Source: Parcubacteria group bacterium SW_6_46_9
Lineage (GTDB): Bacteria; Patescibacteriota; Minisyncoccia; Phycocordibacterales; SW-6-46-9
DNA length: 15,166 bases
Direction of reading: 5' to 3'
Assembly (NCBI GenBank): GCA_003022255.1
Contig: PXPA01000060.1
Span: 10,917 to 26,082 of the forward strand
Shown here: one piece after another, positions 5,705 to 13,244 of the stretch
Layout: every line of letters begins with the position of its first letter
How positions within the stretch are numbered: the first letter of the stretch is position 1
Notes under the pieces: model-generated
What the model saw: the letters and a program-made list of their open reading frames with translations, nothing else
What the model was told of the DNA's origin: nothing
The model's database searches: none
Program-made: the position numbers and the translations under genes

Positions 5705-7855
5705 ATGGCTAGAGAATACCCATTACAAGATATCCGTAATATAGGTATCGCCGCTCATATTGATGCGGGCAAAACAACAATGACCGAACGATTACTTTTC
5801 TATACGGGAATTTCCCACCAAATCGGTGAGACCCACGAAGGTGAGTCGGTCATGGACTGGATGGACCAGGAAAAAGAGCGTGGTATTACGATTACCTCAG
5901 CCGCGACTACCTGTTTTTGGAAGCCGACATACTTAGAAGATAGAGAAAGTGACGACGCAAAGGAGTACCGGATTAATATTATTGACACACCCGGCCACGT
6001 TGACTTTACCGCTGAAGTTGAACGATCGTTGAAGGTGCTTGACGGTGCCGTAATTATGCTTGAGGCTGTGGCCGGCGTCGAGCCCCAATCAGAGACAGTC
6101 TGGCGGCAGGCGGACAAGTACGACGTGCCACGGATTTGTTTTATTAATAAAATGGACCGCACCGGCGCTGATTTTGACGGTGCGTACGAATCTATAACCG
6201 AGCGGCTGACACCGGACGCGGTCCGGGCGCAAGTCATGATCGGTGATGGTGATGATCATGAGGGCGTTATTGATCTTTTGTCGGAAACCGCTTACTACTT
6301 TGAGGGTGAGATGGGTGAGGAGGTCGTTGAAAAAGAGGTGCCCGACAATCTGGAAGATAAAGTTAGCATGCGACGCGAAGAACTGATTGAGGAAATCGTG
6401 GAAACCGATGATGAGCTGATGGAGCGATACTTAGGTGATGAAGATATTTCTGTGGATCAGCTGAAAGATGCCCTTCGGCAAGCGGTGATTGACAATGAGC
6501 TTGTGCCAATCTTTGGCGGCTCAGCGTTACAAAATAAAGGAGCGCAGAATTTACTTGATGCTATTGTTGATTATCTTCCCAACCCAAAAGAGGTTAACCA
6601 GATGACCGGTGTTAATCCGGAAAACGAAAAGGAGGAAACCAGGCCCGCTGATGATGACAAGCCGTTTGCAGCTCTGGCATTTAAGCTACAGTCTGATCCG
6701 TACGTCGGTCAGCTGACGTTTGCTCGCGTGTACTCGGGAACCTTAGAAGCCGGGTCCTATGTGCAGAATGTCTCCAAAGACGAGCAGGAGCGGGTCAGCC
6801 GGATTGTCCGCATTCACTCAAACTCGCGTGAGGAGGTTGAGAAAGTTCATGCCGGAGAGATTGTTGGTCTAGTCGGGTTAGAGAATACCGCAACGTCTGA
6901 TACGCTTGCTGATCCCGAGCATCCAATTGAGCTTTCCAAAATTGAGTTCCCGGAGCCGGTAGTTCGGCTGAAAATTGAGCCGAAAACCAACGAAGATCAA
7001 GAAAAGTTGGGTATGGCGCTTAAGCGGCTCTCCGATGAGGACCCAACGTTTAAAATTTCCACTGATGATGAGACCGGTGAGACAGTTATCGCCGGTATGG
7101 GCGAGCTGCATTTGAATATTCTTGTCGAACGGATGAGTCGTGAGTTCGATGTTGAGGTCGAGACCGGTCAGCCACGGGTTGCTTACCGAGAAACAATCCA
7201 GGGTAGCGCTGGTGGTGAGTGTAAGTACGTTAAACAGTCCGGAGGGCGCGGTCAGTATGGTCATGTCGAGTTAGAAATAGAGCCGATGGATACTGATGTT
7301 GATGAGGAAGATCTGGACAAAAACGTCACCCGCGAAGATGGGCTTGAGTTTATTGATAATATCCGTGGTGGTGTTATTCCCCAGGAGTTTATGCCGTCGG
7401 TCATGGATGGGGTCAAAGAAGCCATGGATCAGGGTATTGTTGCCGGCTATCCGATGGTTAACGTTTCCTGTGATGTCTTTGATGGTAGCCACCACGAGGT
7501 TGACTCCTCGGAGGTTGCCTTTAAGATGGCCGGCAAAAAAGCCTTTCGTGAGGCGGCTAATCGATCCAACCCGGTACTGCTTGAGCCGGTTATGAAAGTT
7601 GAGGTCACCACCCCCGAAGAGTTTATGGGTGATGTGAACGGTAATCTGTCGGGTAAGCGCGCTCAGATTCAGGAGATGGAAGACCGGGGCATGGACAAGG
7701 TAATCCATGCGATGGTGCCGCTTGCTGAGATGTTTGGCTATACAACTGAACTGCGTAGTCTTACCCAGGGTCGGGCGAATGCTACAATGGAATTTGATCA
7801 TTACGAAGTGGTTCCGGACAATATTGCTAAAGAGATTAAGGCTGGCAAACGATAG
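5705..7855 (+). CDS. fusA: Elongation factor G
   Basis: The 716-residue translational GTPase has all five G motifs: AHIDAGKTT (17-25), the RGITITSAATT switch I region, DTPGHVDF, NKMDRTGADF and GSALQNKGA. Domains II to V follow; the domain IV/V region includes GQYGHVELEIEP and EFMGDVNGNLSGKRAQI, and the end MEFDHYEVVP is typical. EF-G drives translocation and, with RRF, ribosome recycling. The length is close to the usual 690-710, with an acidic insert around residues 195-240. The start MAREYPLQDIRNIG is canonical. The gene stands apart from rpsL-rpsG, behind a relic of its own 5' end and a hairpin array, and no tuf gene follows. A structured repeat begins within about 20 nt of the stop. Confidence 0.98.
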   Translation: MAREYPLQDIRNIGIAAHIDAGKTTMTERLLFYTGISHQIGETHEGESVMDWMDQEKERGITITSAATTCFWKPTYLEDRESDDAKEYRINIIDTPGHVDFTAEVERSLKVLDGAVIMLEAVAGVEPQSETVWRQADKYDVPRICFINKMDRTGADFDGAYESITERLTPDAVRAQVMIGDGDDHEGVIDLLSETAYYFEGEMGEEVVEKEVPDNLEDKVSMRREELIEEIVETDDELMERYLGDEDISVDQLKDALRQAVIDNELVPIFGGSALQNKGAQNLLDAIVDYLPNPKEVNQMTGVNPENEKEETRPADDDKPFAALAFKLQSDPYVGQLTFARVYSGTLEAGSYVQNVSKDEQERVSRIVRIHSNSREEVEKVHAGEIVGLVGLENTATSDTLADPEHPIELSKIEFPEPVVRLKIEPKTNEDQEKLGMALKRLSDEDPTFKISTDDETGETVIAGMGELHLNILVERMSREFDVEVETGQPRVAYRETIQGSAGGECKYVKQSGGRGQYGHVELEIEPMDTDVDEEDLDKNVTREDGLEFIDNIRGGVIPQEFMPSVMDGVKEAMDQGIVAGYPMVNVSCDVFDGSHHEVDSSEVAFKMAGKKAFREAANRSNPVLLEPVMKVEVTTPEEFMGDVNGNLSGKRAQIQEMEDRGMDKVIHAMVPLAEMFGYTTELRSLTQGRANATMEFDHYEVVPDNIAKEIKAGKR

Positions 7856-7871
7856 CGGGCGTTCACCCCCC

Positions 7872-8034
7872 ACGCTTCTGAAGCGCACGCTCGAATCCCA
7901 GCGTGATTCTCGCTCAGTCCTCACGAAAAATCATAGTCCATGCATTTTCGCTACGGAGTCACTTCAGAAGCGGAGTGCTCACTCGGTAAGAACATTCCCA
8001 TACATAAGATATTCTAATTACTTCAAGTAAGGAA
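7872..8034 (+). repeat. Structured repeat, copy A (after fusA)
   Basis: An outer 11-bp stem (CGCTTCTGAAG 7873-7883 with 7962-7972) encloses two hairpins: one around GAATC/GATTC with loop CCAGCGT (7893-7909), the second CGAAAAAT/GCATTTTCG (7924-7950). Conserved motifs are CGCTCAGTCCTCACG (7911-7925) and GTGCTCACTCGGTAAGAAC (7975-7993). ATTCCCA and TAAGGAAG follow. Copies B (14645-14830) and C (10413-10570, inverted) share the loop and motifs but not the stem sequences. It could also act in fusA 3'-end formation, though it lacks a T-run. Confidence 0.7.
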
Positions 8035-8039
8035 GGGGT

Positions 8040-8110
8040 GCCTGCCTAATGGCGTAGTTCTGGCAAACGTAAGCTCTAAGTTCTCTCGCATGCGGTTCAC
8101 TTGGTCAGGC
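8040..8110 (+). other. Stem-bounded segment downstream of repeat copy A
   Basis: GCCTGCC (8040-8046) pairs with GGTCAGGC (8103-8110) with one bulge. The 56 nt between contain no frame or motif I recognise. With copy A it fills the 328-nt gap between fusA and the C26 peptidase gene. Confidence 0.35.
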
Positions 8111-8183
8111 ATATCTTTTCAGCTTTTCGCATTTTAATAGGACACTACCGGTTTCGCTAAAAGTGTTTATGTAAGCATTTTGC

Positions 8184-8906
8184 ATGAGAAATGTTTTAGT
8201 ACCACTGGCACAACGAAAAAGTTCTCCTGATGCGGTCGGACCGATGAACTTTGCTCGGGTGACGTATCTACGCAAACTAAACCAGCACAATCTAATGCCG
8301 ATATTTGTCTCCCAAGCTATGAGCATGCAAACTGTTGATCGTAAGTTTGCCAAAGCCCACGGTATGCTCATGATGGGCGGGCGTGATATTGCCAGTAATC
8401 GCTACAGCAACAGCAAGCCACACCAAGAGAATAAACCATCACCAGAACGAGACGGTTTCGAGTTGTCATTATTTCAGCGAGTTGAAGCTCAGCGGATTCC
8501 GGTGTTAGGTATCTGCCGGGGCTGTCAGGTTATGGCGGTTGCTGCTGGTGGCAGTTTACATCAGCACTTACCTGATCATGACCTTAAAGAAACACACGGT
8601 GAAAGTGTTGACGGTGAGCAGTACGATCATGTGGTAAATATTACCCACAACGTCCATATCAAACCAGAAACAACACTAGAAACAATTGTCGAAAAACGCG
8701 AGATTGAAGTAACCAGCGGCCACCACCAAGCGGTCAAGGACCCAGGGCGTAAGCTGGTTGTTGCCGGCGAATCTCCGAGTGGTGTCATTGAGGCAATCGA
8801 GCATGAAGATGATTACTTCTGTATCGGCTTGCAGTCACACCCGGAAACCCAAGTTGACGGCCCGTTTGAGCCAGTGTTTTCGGCGTTTGCTTCCGCGCTC
8901 CAATAG
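8184..8906 (+). CDS. Class I glutamine-amidotransferase-like peptidase C26 (PuuD-like gamma-glutamyl hydrolase)
   Basis: The 240-residue protein has the class I GATase fold: an N-terminal start like other C26 members, MLMMGGRDI (61-69), the nucleophile elbow GICRGCQ (109-115, Cys111), SGHHQAV (178-184) and the catalytic His/Glu in LQSHPE (216-221; His219, Glu221). It most resembles gamma-glutamyl-gamma-aminobutyrate hydrolases, which free GABA from gamma-Glu-GABA. No other putrescine-pathway genes are nearby, so the true gamma-glutamyl substrate is open; cleavage of gamma-glutamyl or peptidoglycan-derived peptides is possible. Its start (MRNVLVPLAQR) has TATGTA 10 nt upstream and no Shine-Dalgarno site. 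It appears to be a single-gene unit. Confidence 0.88.
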   Translation: MRNVLVPLAQRKSSPDAVGPMNFARVTYLRKLNQHNLMPIFVSQAMSMQTVDRKFAKAHGMLMMGGRDIASNRYSNSKPHQENKPSPERDGFELSLFQRVEAQRIPVLGICRGCQVMAVAAGGSLHQHLPDHDLKETHGESVDGEQYDHVVNITHNVHIKPETTLETIVEKREIEVTSGHHQAVKDPGRKLVVAGESPSGVIEAIEHEDDYFCIGLQSHPETQVDGPFEPVFSAFASALQ

Positions 8907-9059
8907 AAATCAGAGTAACTTTTAGACTATTTGAAATGACAATTTAGCTTCTAAGGTAGCCGATACCTTCACACTCTTGTAATTGTCTTATTAGGAAATC
9001 TATGTTTAAGTGATAATGAATGTTCATTGCCTCTATCTAAACAGATCTCTGCAACAACC

Positions 9060-9455
9060 ATGCTATATGAAGACTGCGGCCAGACGGTTACTGAATGCAT
9101 CAAATACCTGAAAGATGATATACAAAGTACTTACGAAGAACGTGATTACAGGAATGTAGTAAAATTTCTCGATACTGTATCTGGCCTACTCGACGGAGAG
9201 ATGTTGTTGACCGAGAAGGGAAAACAGTATCTCCGAGACGAGGCACATCGGATTGGGAAATATGAAGGCTGGACGGGGTTCTGTGACCCCATCTCCGAAG
9301 AAGAGCTATTGATCGCTGCTCGCCAGACTGCAATTCTTTTGCGACAAGAGATGATTGTGCGGTCTTTGCAAGAACAGCAAAACCATATTCGTAAGCTTGC
9401 AAGTGCGTCTGACAATGAGACGCTTTTTGACCACCAAAGCGGTATTACCGGATGA
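9060..9455 (+). CDS. Small protein of unknown function
   Basis: With the ATG at 9060 the product is 131 residues (MLYEDCGQTV...). An in-frame TTG at 9027, 9 nt after a GATAAT box (9012-9017), would add 11 residues, so the start is uncertain. The protein is charged and mostly helical: helices are likely at about residues 10-45, 52-64 and 80-115, the last rich in Gln, Arg and Leu. It has no signal, membrane span or metal motif, and I do not recognise the family. It is followed by a GC-rich hairpin at 9496-9520 and has no operon partner. Coding is supported by frame integrity and its own terminator. Confidence 0.6.
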   Translation: MLYEDCGQTVTECIKYLKDDIQSTYEERDYRNVVKFLDTVSGLLDGEMLLTEKGKQYLRDEAHRIGKYEGWTGFCDPISEEELLIAARQTAILLRQEMIVRSLQEQQNHIRKLASASDNETLFDHQSGITG

Positions 9456-9495
9456 CACCATCACACAGCAGGTTCTTAACTCCATGAAGATATCT

Positions 9496-9528
9496 CCGCG
9501 CTTGGTACAACCAGGCGCGGGGATTATT
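9496..9528 (+). terminator. GC-rich hairpin after the 9060 gene
   Basis: CCGCGC/GCGCGG (9496-9501 with 9515-9520) is continued by TGGT/ACCA around a 3-nt loop. The following GGATTATTAATT is only weakly T-rich, so termination may be partial. Confidence 0.55.
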
Positions 9529-9569
9529 AATTAGGTAAATGACAGTCAACAAAAGCTAGCCAAGTTTTA

Positions 9570-9598
9570 TTGACTTGTTAATAAATGTATGCTTAAAT
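9570..9598 (+). promoter_or_regulatory. Promoter for the 9654 gene
   Basis: TTGACT (9570-9575) and TTAAAT (9593-9598) are separated by 17 nt, a good vegetative sigma match, about 50 nt before the start of the next gene. Confidence 0.5.
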
Positions 9599-9653
9599 AA
9601 TACCGCACGTTCGTTCACTTTGCACCAACCACAGGCCAGAGGTCCTGAAACTA

Positions 9654-10145
9654 ATGAGGGCACAAGCTGATGATCAAGATGGTTCCACTGGCGACAATTT
9701 GAAAGAATTAGTGGTAAGTAACTCTGAAAAAAAGTTAGCTCTATGCAAAATTCAGAAACACCTTGAGTGGTGGAATGACGGTATCGGAGATAAAATTGCT
9801 CATGCGATTGGTAAGTTATCGAAGGGCGAGCAGAATGCATTACGATATCACTATCTGATGGGGTTGGAGCCGCAAGAAATTGCAGAAAATAAATGGCCGG
9901 CAGATCTAGATACCACCCTGATGAAAATTCAAGAGGCAGAAGATAATCTGGAAGCTATGCTCGATAAGTATGGCGATTTCGACCCCCACGATAGGTTGGC
10001 CAAGGCAGATTCTGACGATCCTGAAGGCAAATTCCAGGCCCCCTTCGTTAGTGATATGCTGGAATACCATGCGTTATTTTGTCGCATGTCAGCAGTAAAG
10101 CACTCAGGGTTGATGAATGAAGACCGAATGGAGTGGCGAAAGTAA
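9654..10145 (+). CDS. Small protein with a sigma-70 region-4-like helix-turn-helix
   Basis: This 163-residue protein is not a known family to me as a whole. Residues 55-103 (LSKGEQNALRYHYLMGLEPQ, then EIAE and KIQEAEDNLEAML) follow the pattern of sigma factor region 4: LS..E..AL...Y..GL...EIAE, a variable turn, then K....A...L. No region 2 or other sigma part is present. It could be a small DNA-binding regulator, an anti-sigma-like mimic, or an unrelated helical protein. The C-terminal part (110-163) is acidic, then rich in Met, His and Arg. It has its own promoter (9570-9598) and a strong terminator, and sits next to the 23S unit. A possible AGAGG lies about 12 nt before the ATG. Confidence 0.62.
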   Translation: MRAQADDQDGSTGDNLKELVVSNSEKKLALCKIQKHLEWWNDGIGDKIAHAIGKLSKGEQNALRYHYLMGLEPQEIAENKWPADLDTTLMKIQEAEDNLEAMLDKYGDFDPHDRLAKADSDDPEGKFQAPFVSDMLEYHALFCRMSAVKHSGLMNEDRMEWRK

Positions 10146-10178
10146 CACCAACCCGCTCGCTTCAGGCCATTGAAGGAT

Positions 10179-10214
10179 CCCAACCACCTTTGCTCGAGGG
10201 GTTGGGGTTTTTTT
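10179..10214 (+). terminator. Strong intrinsic terminator after the 9654 gene
   Basis: CCCAACC (10179-10185) pairs with GGTTGGG (10200-10206), followed directly by a T-run (10208-10214). It isolates the rRNA unit from upstream transcription. Confidence 0.88.
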
Positions 10215-10278
10215 GTGAATAAAATTTTAAATTTAATCAATTGCTTGGCAAAATCTATGAATTACAATTATGGGCAAG

Positions 10279-10302
10279 GCTTGTTTTAACCGAGTGAGCC
10301 AC
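10279..10302 (-). repeat. Partial copy of the structured-repeat tail motif
   Basis: Read on the minus strand this is GTGGCTCACTCGGTTAAAAC, close to the GTGCTCACTC(A/G)GTTA motif of repeat copies A, B and C. The rest of a full copy is not recognisable. With copy C it fills much of the gap between the 9654 gene and the 23S promoter. Confidence 0.45.
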
Positions 10303-10412
10303 GCACCAGAGAGCCTAGCTCACACTTCGCCAGAGTCACGGTACATGGCAACCTTCTTCAAACTAATGTTTTTAGCACTTTTGGAGGCAGTCTGTCGCTA
10401 GACAGCTGCTGA

Positions 10413-10570
10413 CAACTGAGTGAGCACCTCTGTTTTGTTTGGGCTCCGCACCCCAAGAGTATTCGGTCGCAAAGCTCCCAGCACAGTGAGCAGGTATGGT
10501 CCCCCACTACACATGTAGTGGGGAGAGCGAACCGAGGACTGAGCAGAAGCTCACGCTGGGAGCTTCTGCT
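10413..10570 (-). repeat. Structured repeat, copy C (inverted, upstream of the 23S promoter)
   Basis: On the minus strand it starts with an 11-bp hairpin (AGCAGAAGCTC/GAGCTTCTGCT, loop CCAGCGT), then CAGTCCTCGG (10531-10540) and a second stem CGGTTCGC/GCGACCG, whose loop has gained about 55 nt including another hairpin (CCCCACTAC/GTAGTGGGG). It ends with TGCGGAGCCC and GTGCTCACTCAGTTG (10413-10427). The loop and motifs match copies A and B; the stems do not. On the plus strand the same sequence can form two competing pairings: 10476-10494 with 10547-10566, or 10542-10552 with 10560-10570. Confidence 0.65.
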
Positions 10571-10586
10571 TTAGTCTTTTCCCGCG

Positions 10587-10592
10587 TATAAT
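10587..10592 (+). promoter_or_regulatory. -10 box of the 23S rRNA promoter
   Basis: A perfect TATAAT lies just downstream of repeat copy C. The -35 region 17 nt upstream (TTCTGC) is poor and falls inside the copy C hairpin. A start near 10599 would put the RNA 5' end at the base of the closed structure at 10602. Confidence 0.5.
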
Positions 10593-10601
10593 ACTAATAG
10601 T

Positions 10602-10699
10602 TCGCATGAATACTAACTCTACACACAAGCGGCGAAGATAACGCTTTTGTTGTAGAGCGTGTCTTTAGCCGCCAGTTTCTGGCGGCTTTTTTCATGCGA
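10602..10699 (+). ncRNA. Structured leader or small RNA with an internal terminator hairpin
   Basis: TCGCATGAA (10602-10610) pairs with TTCATGCGA (10691-10699) and closes a three-way junction. The first inner stem is CTCTACACACAAGCG (10617-10631) with 10642-10656. The second is AGCCGCC/GGCGGCT (10667-10673 with 10681-10687), followed by six T residues. It may be a free-standing small RNA ending at the T-run, or an attenuator in the 23S leader read through with help from the boxA just downstream. The sequence does not decide between these. Confidence 0.5.
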
Positions 10700-10702
10700 G
10701 TT

Positions 10703-10715
10703 TGCTCTTTTCATA
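10703..10715 (+). promoter_or_regulatory. boxA-like antitermination site of the rRNA leader
   Basis: TGCTCTTTTCATAA resembles the rRNA boxA consensus TGCTCTTTAACA bound by NusB/NusE. It follows a GC-rich hairpin by about 16 nt, as boxB precedes boxA in rrn leaders, and lies ahead of the 23S gene. Confidence 0.55.
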
Positions 10716-10760
10716 ACCGAATATACGTAGCCAAACCAATTATCCCAATTTTGTTGTTGT

Positions 10761-10863
10761 CCCCCACCACTTTTGCTACTTAGGCGAGGTGGTGGTCATA
10801 GCAATATTATGCTTTCTTAAGCCTCGATAGTTTTTGTAGCTTAGGAAGCAAAAGTGGTGGGGG
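10761..10863 (+). repeat. IVS-family hairpin element in the 23S leader (IVS0)
   Basis: Perfect 17-bp inverted repeats (CCCCCACCACTTTTGCT, 10761-10777, with 10847-10863) enclose 69 nt. Length and stem core ACCACTTTT match the three elements inside the 23S gene, but several outer stem positions have changed on both arms together. It ends 8 nt before the 23S processing stem, so it lies in the precursor, not in mature 23S. Confidence 0.7.
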
Positions 10864-10871
10864 AGTGAACT

Positions 10872-10899
10872 GTGATACACACAGTTCCTGCGGGAACGT
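10872..10899 (+). other. 5' arm of the 23S precursor processing stem
   Basis: GTGATACACACAGTTCCTG and the following GCGGGAACGT pair almost fully with 14610-14638, bringing the two ends of the 23S precursor together as in the RNase III processing stem and helix 1. Confidence 0.8.
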
Positions 10900-11164
10900 T
10901 GTAAGGGCATACGGTGGATACCTTGACTCTGCGAAGCGATGAAGGACGCGGCACGGCAGCGATATGCCTCGGGTAGGTGCCAAGCAACCGTCGATCCGGG
11001 GGTTTCCGAATGGGGTAACCCGACATGGTAAAGCCATGTCACCAACTTCGGTTGGAGCGTATCTCGGGAAGTGAAACATCTCAGTACCGAGAAGAACAGA
11101 AACCAAGCCCGCTAAGCGGGCAGATTCTCTTAGTAGCGGTGAGCGAAACGGGAAGAGCTCAAAT

Positions 11165-11267
11165 CTCCTTACCACTTTTATGTCGAACCAAGTATGCTAT
11201 CAGAGCGCACGTTTGCAAAGCGTGACTTGTGTTAAAAATTAGCGTTGGGCATAAAAGTGGTAAGGGG
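11165..11267 (+). repeat. Intervening sequence IVS1 in 23S rRNA
   Basis: Arms 11165-11182 and 11250-11267 (core CCTTACCACTTTTATG) pair over 18 bp with one G-U, enclosing 67 nt. It interrupts the segment between GGGAAGAGCTCAAAT and the 23S resumption near AGGTTATAGCG, roughly E. coli 260-280. The loop shares its 3' half with IVS3. No ORF is present. Confidence 0.88.
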
Positions 11268-11563
11268 AGGTTATAGCGCAACACTGTCTTTACGAGGAAG
11301 GTGTCGTATTAATAGCTGAAGCTTCTGGAAAGAAGCACCCGAGACGGTGATAGTCCGGTAAGCGAAATTAATACAGCCTTCTTAGTGTTGTTGCTGAGTA
11401 CCGCGAGACATGAATAGCTTGCGGAAAGTCGGCAGAACTAACTGCCAAAGCTAAATATTCGCAGAGATCGATAACGAACCAGTACCGTGAGGAAACGGTG
11501 AAAAGAACCCCGGCGAGGGGAGTGAAATAGACCTTGAAACCGTATGTCTACAAGCAGTAGGAA

Positions 11564-11665
11564 CCCCTTACCACTTTTATGCCCAGCCATCTTTAGTCAC
11601 CTAATTACGCCTTACAGGCTTGATTTATGTGGCTTTTGGATGGTGGATATAAAAGTGGTAAGGGG
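11564..11665 (+). repeat. Intervening sequence IVS2 in 23S rRNA helix 25
   Basis: Arms CCCCTTACCACTTTTAT (11564-11580) and 11649-11665 form a perfect 17-bp stem around 68 nt. It replaces the tip of helix 25 (between CAAGCAGTAGGAA and TGACTGCGTGCC, about E. coli 545), a classic IVS site in other bacteria. About 49 of 68 loop positions match IVS3 in an ungapped hand alignment. Confidence 0.9.
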
Positions 11666-12300
11666 TGACTGCGTGCCTTTTGCACAATGAGCCAACGAGT
11701 TTGTGTGCACGGCGCATGCCTAAGCAGCTGACACTGTGGAGGCCAAGCGAAAGCGAGTATGAACAGTGCGTCTCGGGCTCTGCCCGGTGTCGTGTGCGCA
11801 AGACCCGAAACCAAGCGATCTACTCATGGACAGGGTGAATTTTCCGGAGACGGAAAAGGAGGCCCGAACCGCCAGGACCTGCAAATCCTTCGGATGATCC
11901 GTGAGTCGCAGTGAAAAGCTAATCGAGCTTGGTCATAGCTGGTTCTTTCCGAAATAGCTTTCGGGCTAGCGTTACGTGTTTGTGCTGGGGGTAGAGCACT
12001 GGATGGTCCGGACAGGCCGAGAGGCCGCTGGACCAATCAAACTCCGAATACCGGCACCTCATAACGTAGCAGTCAGACCGCGAGGGCGAAGCTTCGTCGG
12101 TCAAAAGGGAAACAGCCCAGACCCCAAGTTAAGGCCCCTAAATCTACACTAAGTGCATATCAAAGGAAGTGGAGTTTCTTAAACAGCGAGGAGGTTGGCT
12201 TAGAAGCAGCCATTCCTTTAAAGATAGCGTAACAGCTCACTCGTCGAGAGACTTCGCGCCGAAGATAACCGGGGCTAAGTGTAGTGCCGACACTGGGGAC

Positions 12301-12402
12301 CTCCTTACCACTTTTATGTCCAATACCATCTAGTCACTTAATCACACTTTACATGCTTGATTTGTGTGACTTTAGTGTGGTGGGTATAAAAGTGGTAAGG
12401 GG
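12301..12402 (+). repeat. Intervening sequence IVS3 in 23S rRNA helix 45
   Basis: Arms CTCCTTACCACTTTTAT (12301-12317) and 12386-12402 form a 17-bp stem with one wobble pair around 68 nt. It replaces the tip of helix 45 (about E. coli 1170), the second classic IVS site. Stem and loop are homologous to IVS2. Confidence 0.9.
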
Positions 12403-12965
12403 GTGTTAGGAAAGCGTTCTACACCGCGCTGAAGCGAAAGGGGTGACCCATCGTGGAGCGTGTAGAAGCGATACTGTTGGCACGAGTAACCGCAATGCAG
12501 ATGAAAACTCTGCACGCCGAAAGAGTAAGGTTTCCGTAGCGATGTCAATCAGCTACGGGTTAGTCGGTCCTAAGGAGATCTCGAAAGGGGCATCCGATGG
12601 ACACACGGTCAATATTCCGTGACTTCTGTATGTACGGATGGAGTGACGAAGTTGTGTACGGTAGGCATGCTACTGGATGTGTGTCTGTCCAGTGAGGAGG
12701 GCGATTAGGCAAATCCGGTCGCCACTGCTCTAAGCCGGGCAGGAACAACCACCTTCGGGTGGTTGAATCTACCGAAGCCAGCTTCCGAGAAAAGCTTCTA
12801 CGGCTAATACATGCAGAAACCGTACCGCAATACCAACACAGGTACTCAGGTCGAGTAGACCACGGCGAACGGGTGATTGTTTCTCAAGGAATTCGGCAAA
12901 AAAGCAGCCGTACGTTCGCAATAAGGCTTCCCTGGTCGTGCCTCATTGCATTCGGCACGAAATTT

Positions 12966-13043
12966 CCAATTTTCAATTCTCAATTTTCAAACAAGACGTA
13001 GATTGTTTTGTTTAGAAATTATAAATTAGAAATTGAAAATTGG
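12966..13043 (+). repeat. AT-rich hairpin insert IVS4 in the 23S rRNA helix 63 region
   Basis: CCAATTTTCAATTCTCAATT (from 12966) pairs imperfectly with sequence ending AATTGAAAATTGG at 13043. It lies where helix 63 is expected (about E. coli 1720) and is unrelated to IVS1-3. Its (T/A)AGAAATT-type words recur between 23S and 5S at 14878-14903. Confidence 0.75.
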
Positions 13044-13244
13044 AGCGTCGAGTGTAGCGAGGTGCGACTGGGGCGCAGCGAAAGTATCCCTAACGACTGT
13101 TTATCAAAAACACAGGTCCCTGCGAATTCGTAAGAAAACGTATAGGGACTGATGCCTGACCAATGCCAGAAGGTCACGCACGACGGGTCAATGCTTTGCA
13201 TTGGCTGGGTTGTGTAAGCCCTGGTGAATGTCGGCCGTAACTAT

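Noticed and set aside
5705..7855. Intein or programmed frameshift in fusA
   Set aside because: The frame is continuous with all G motifs and domains in order and a normal length.
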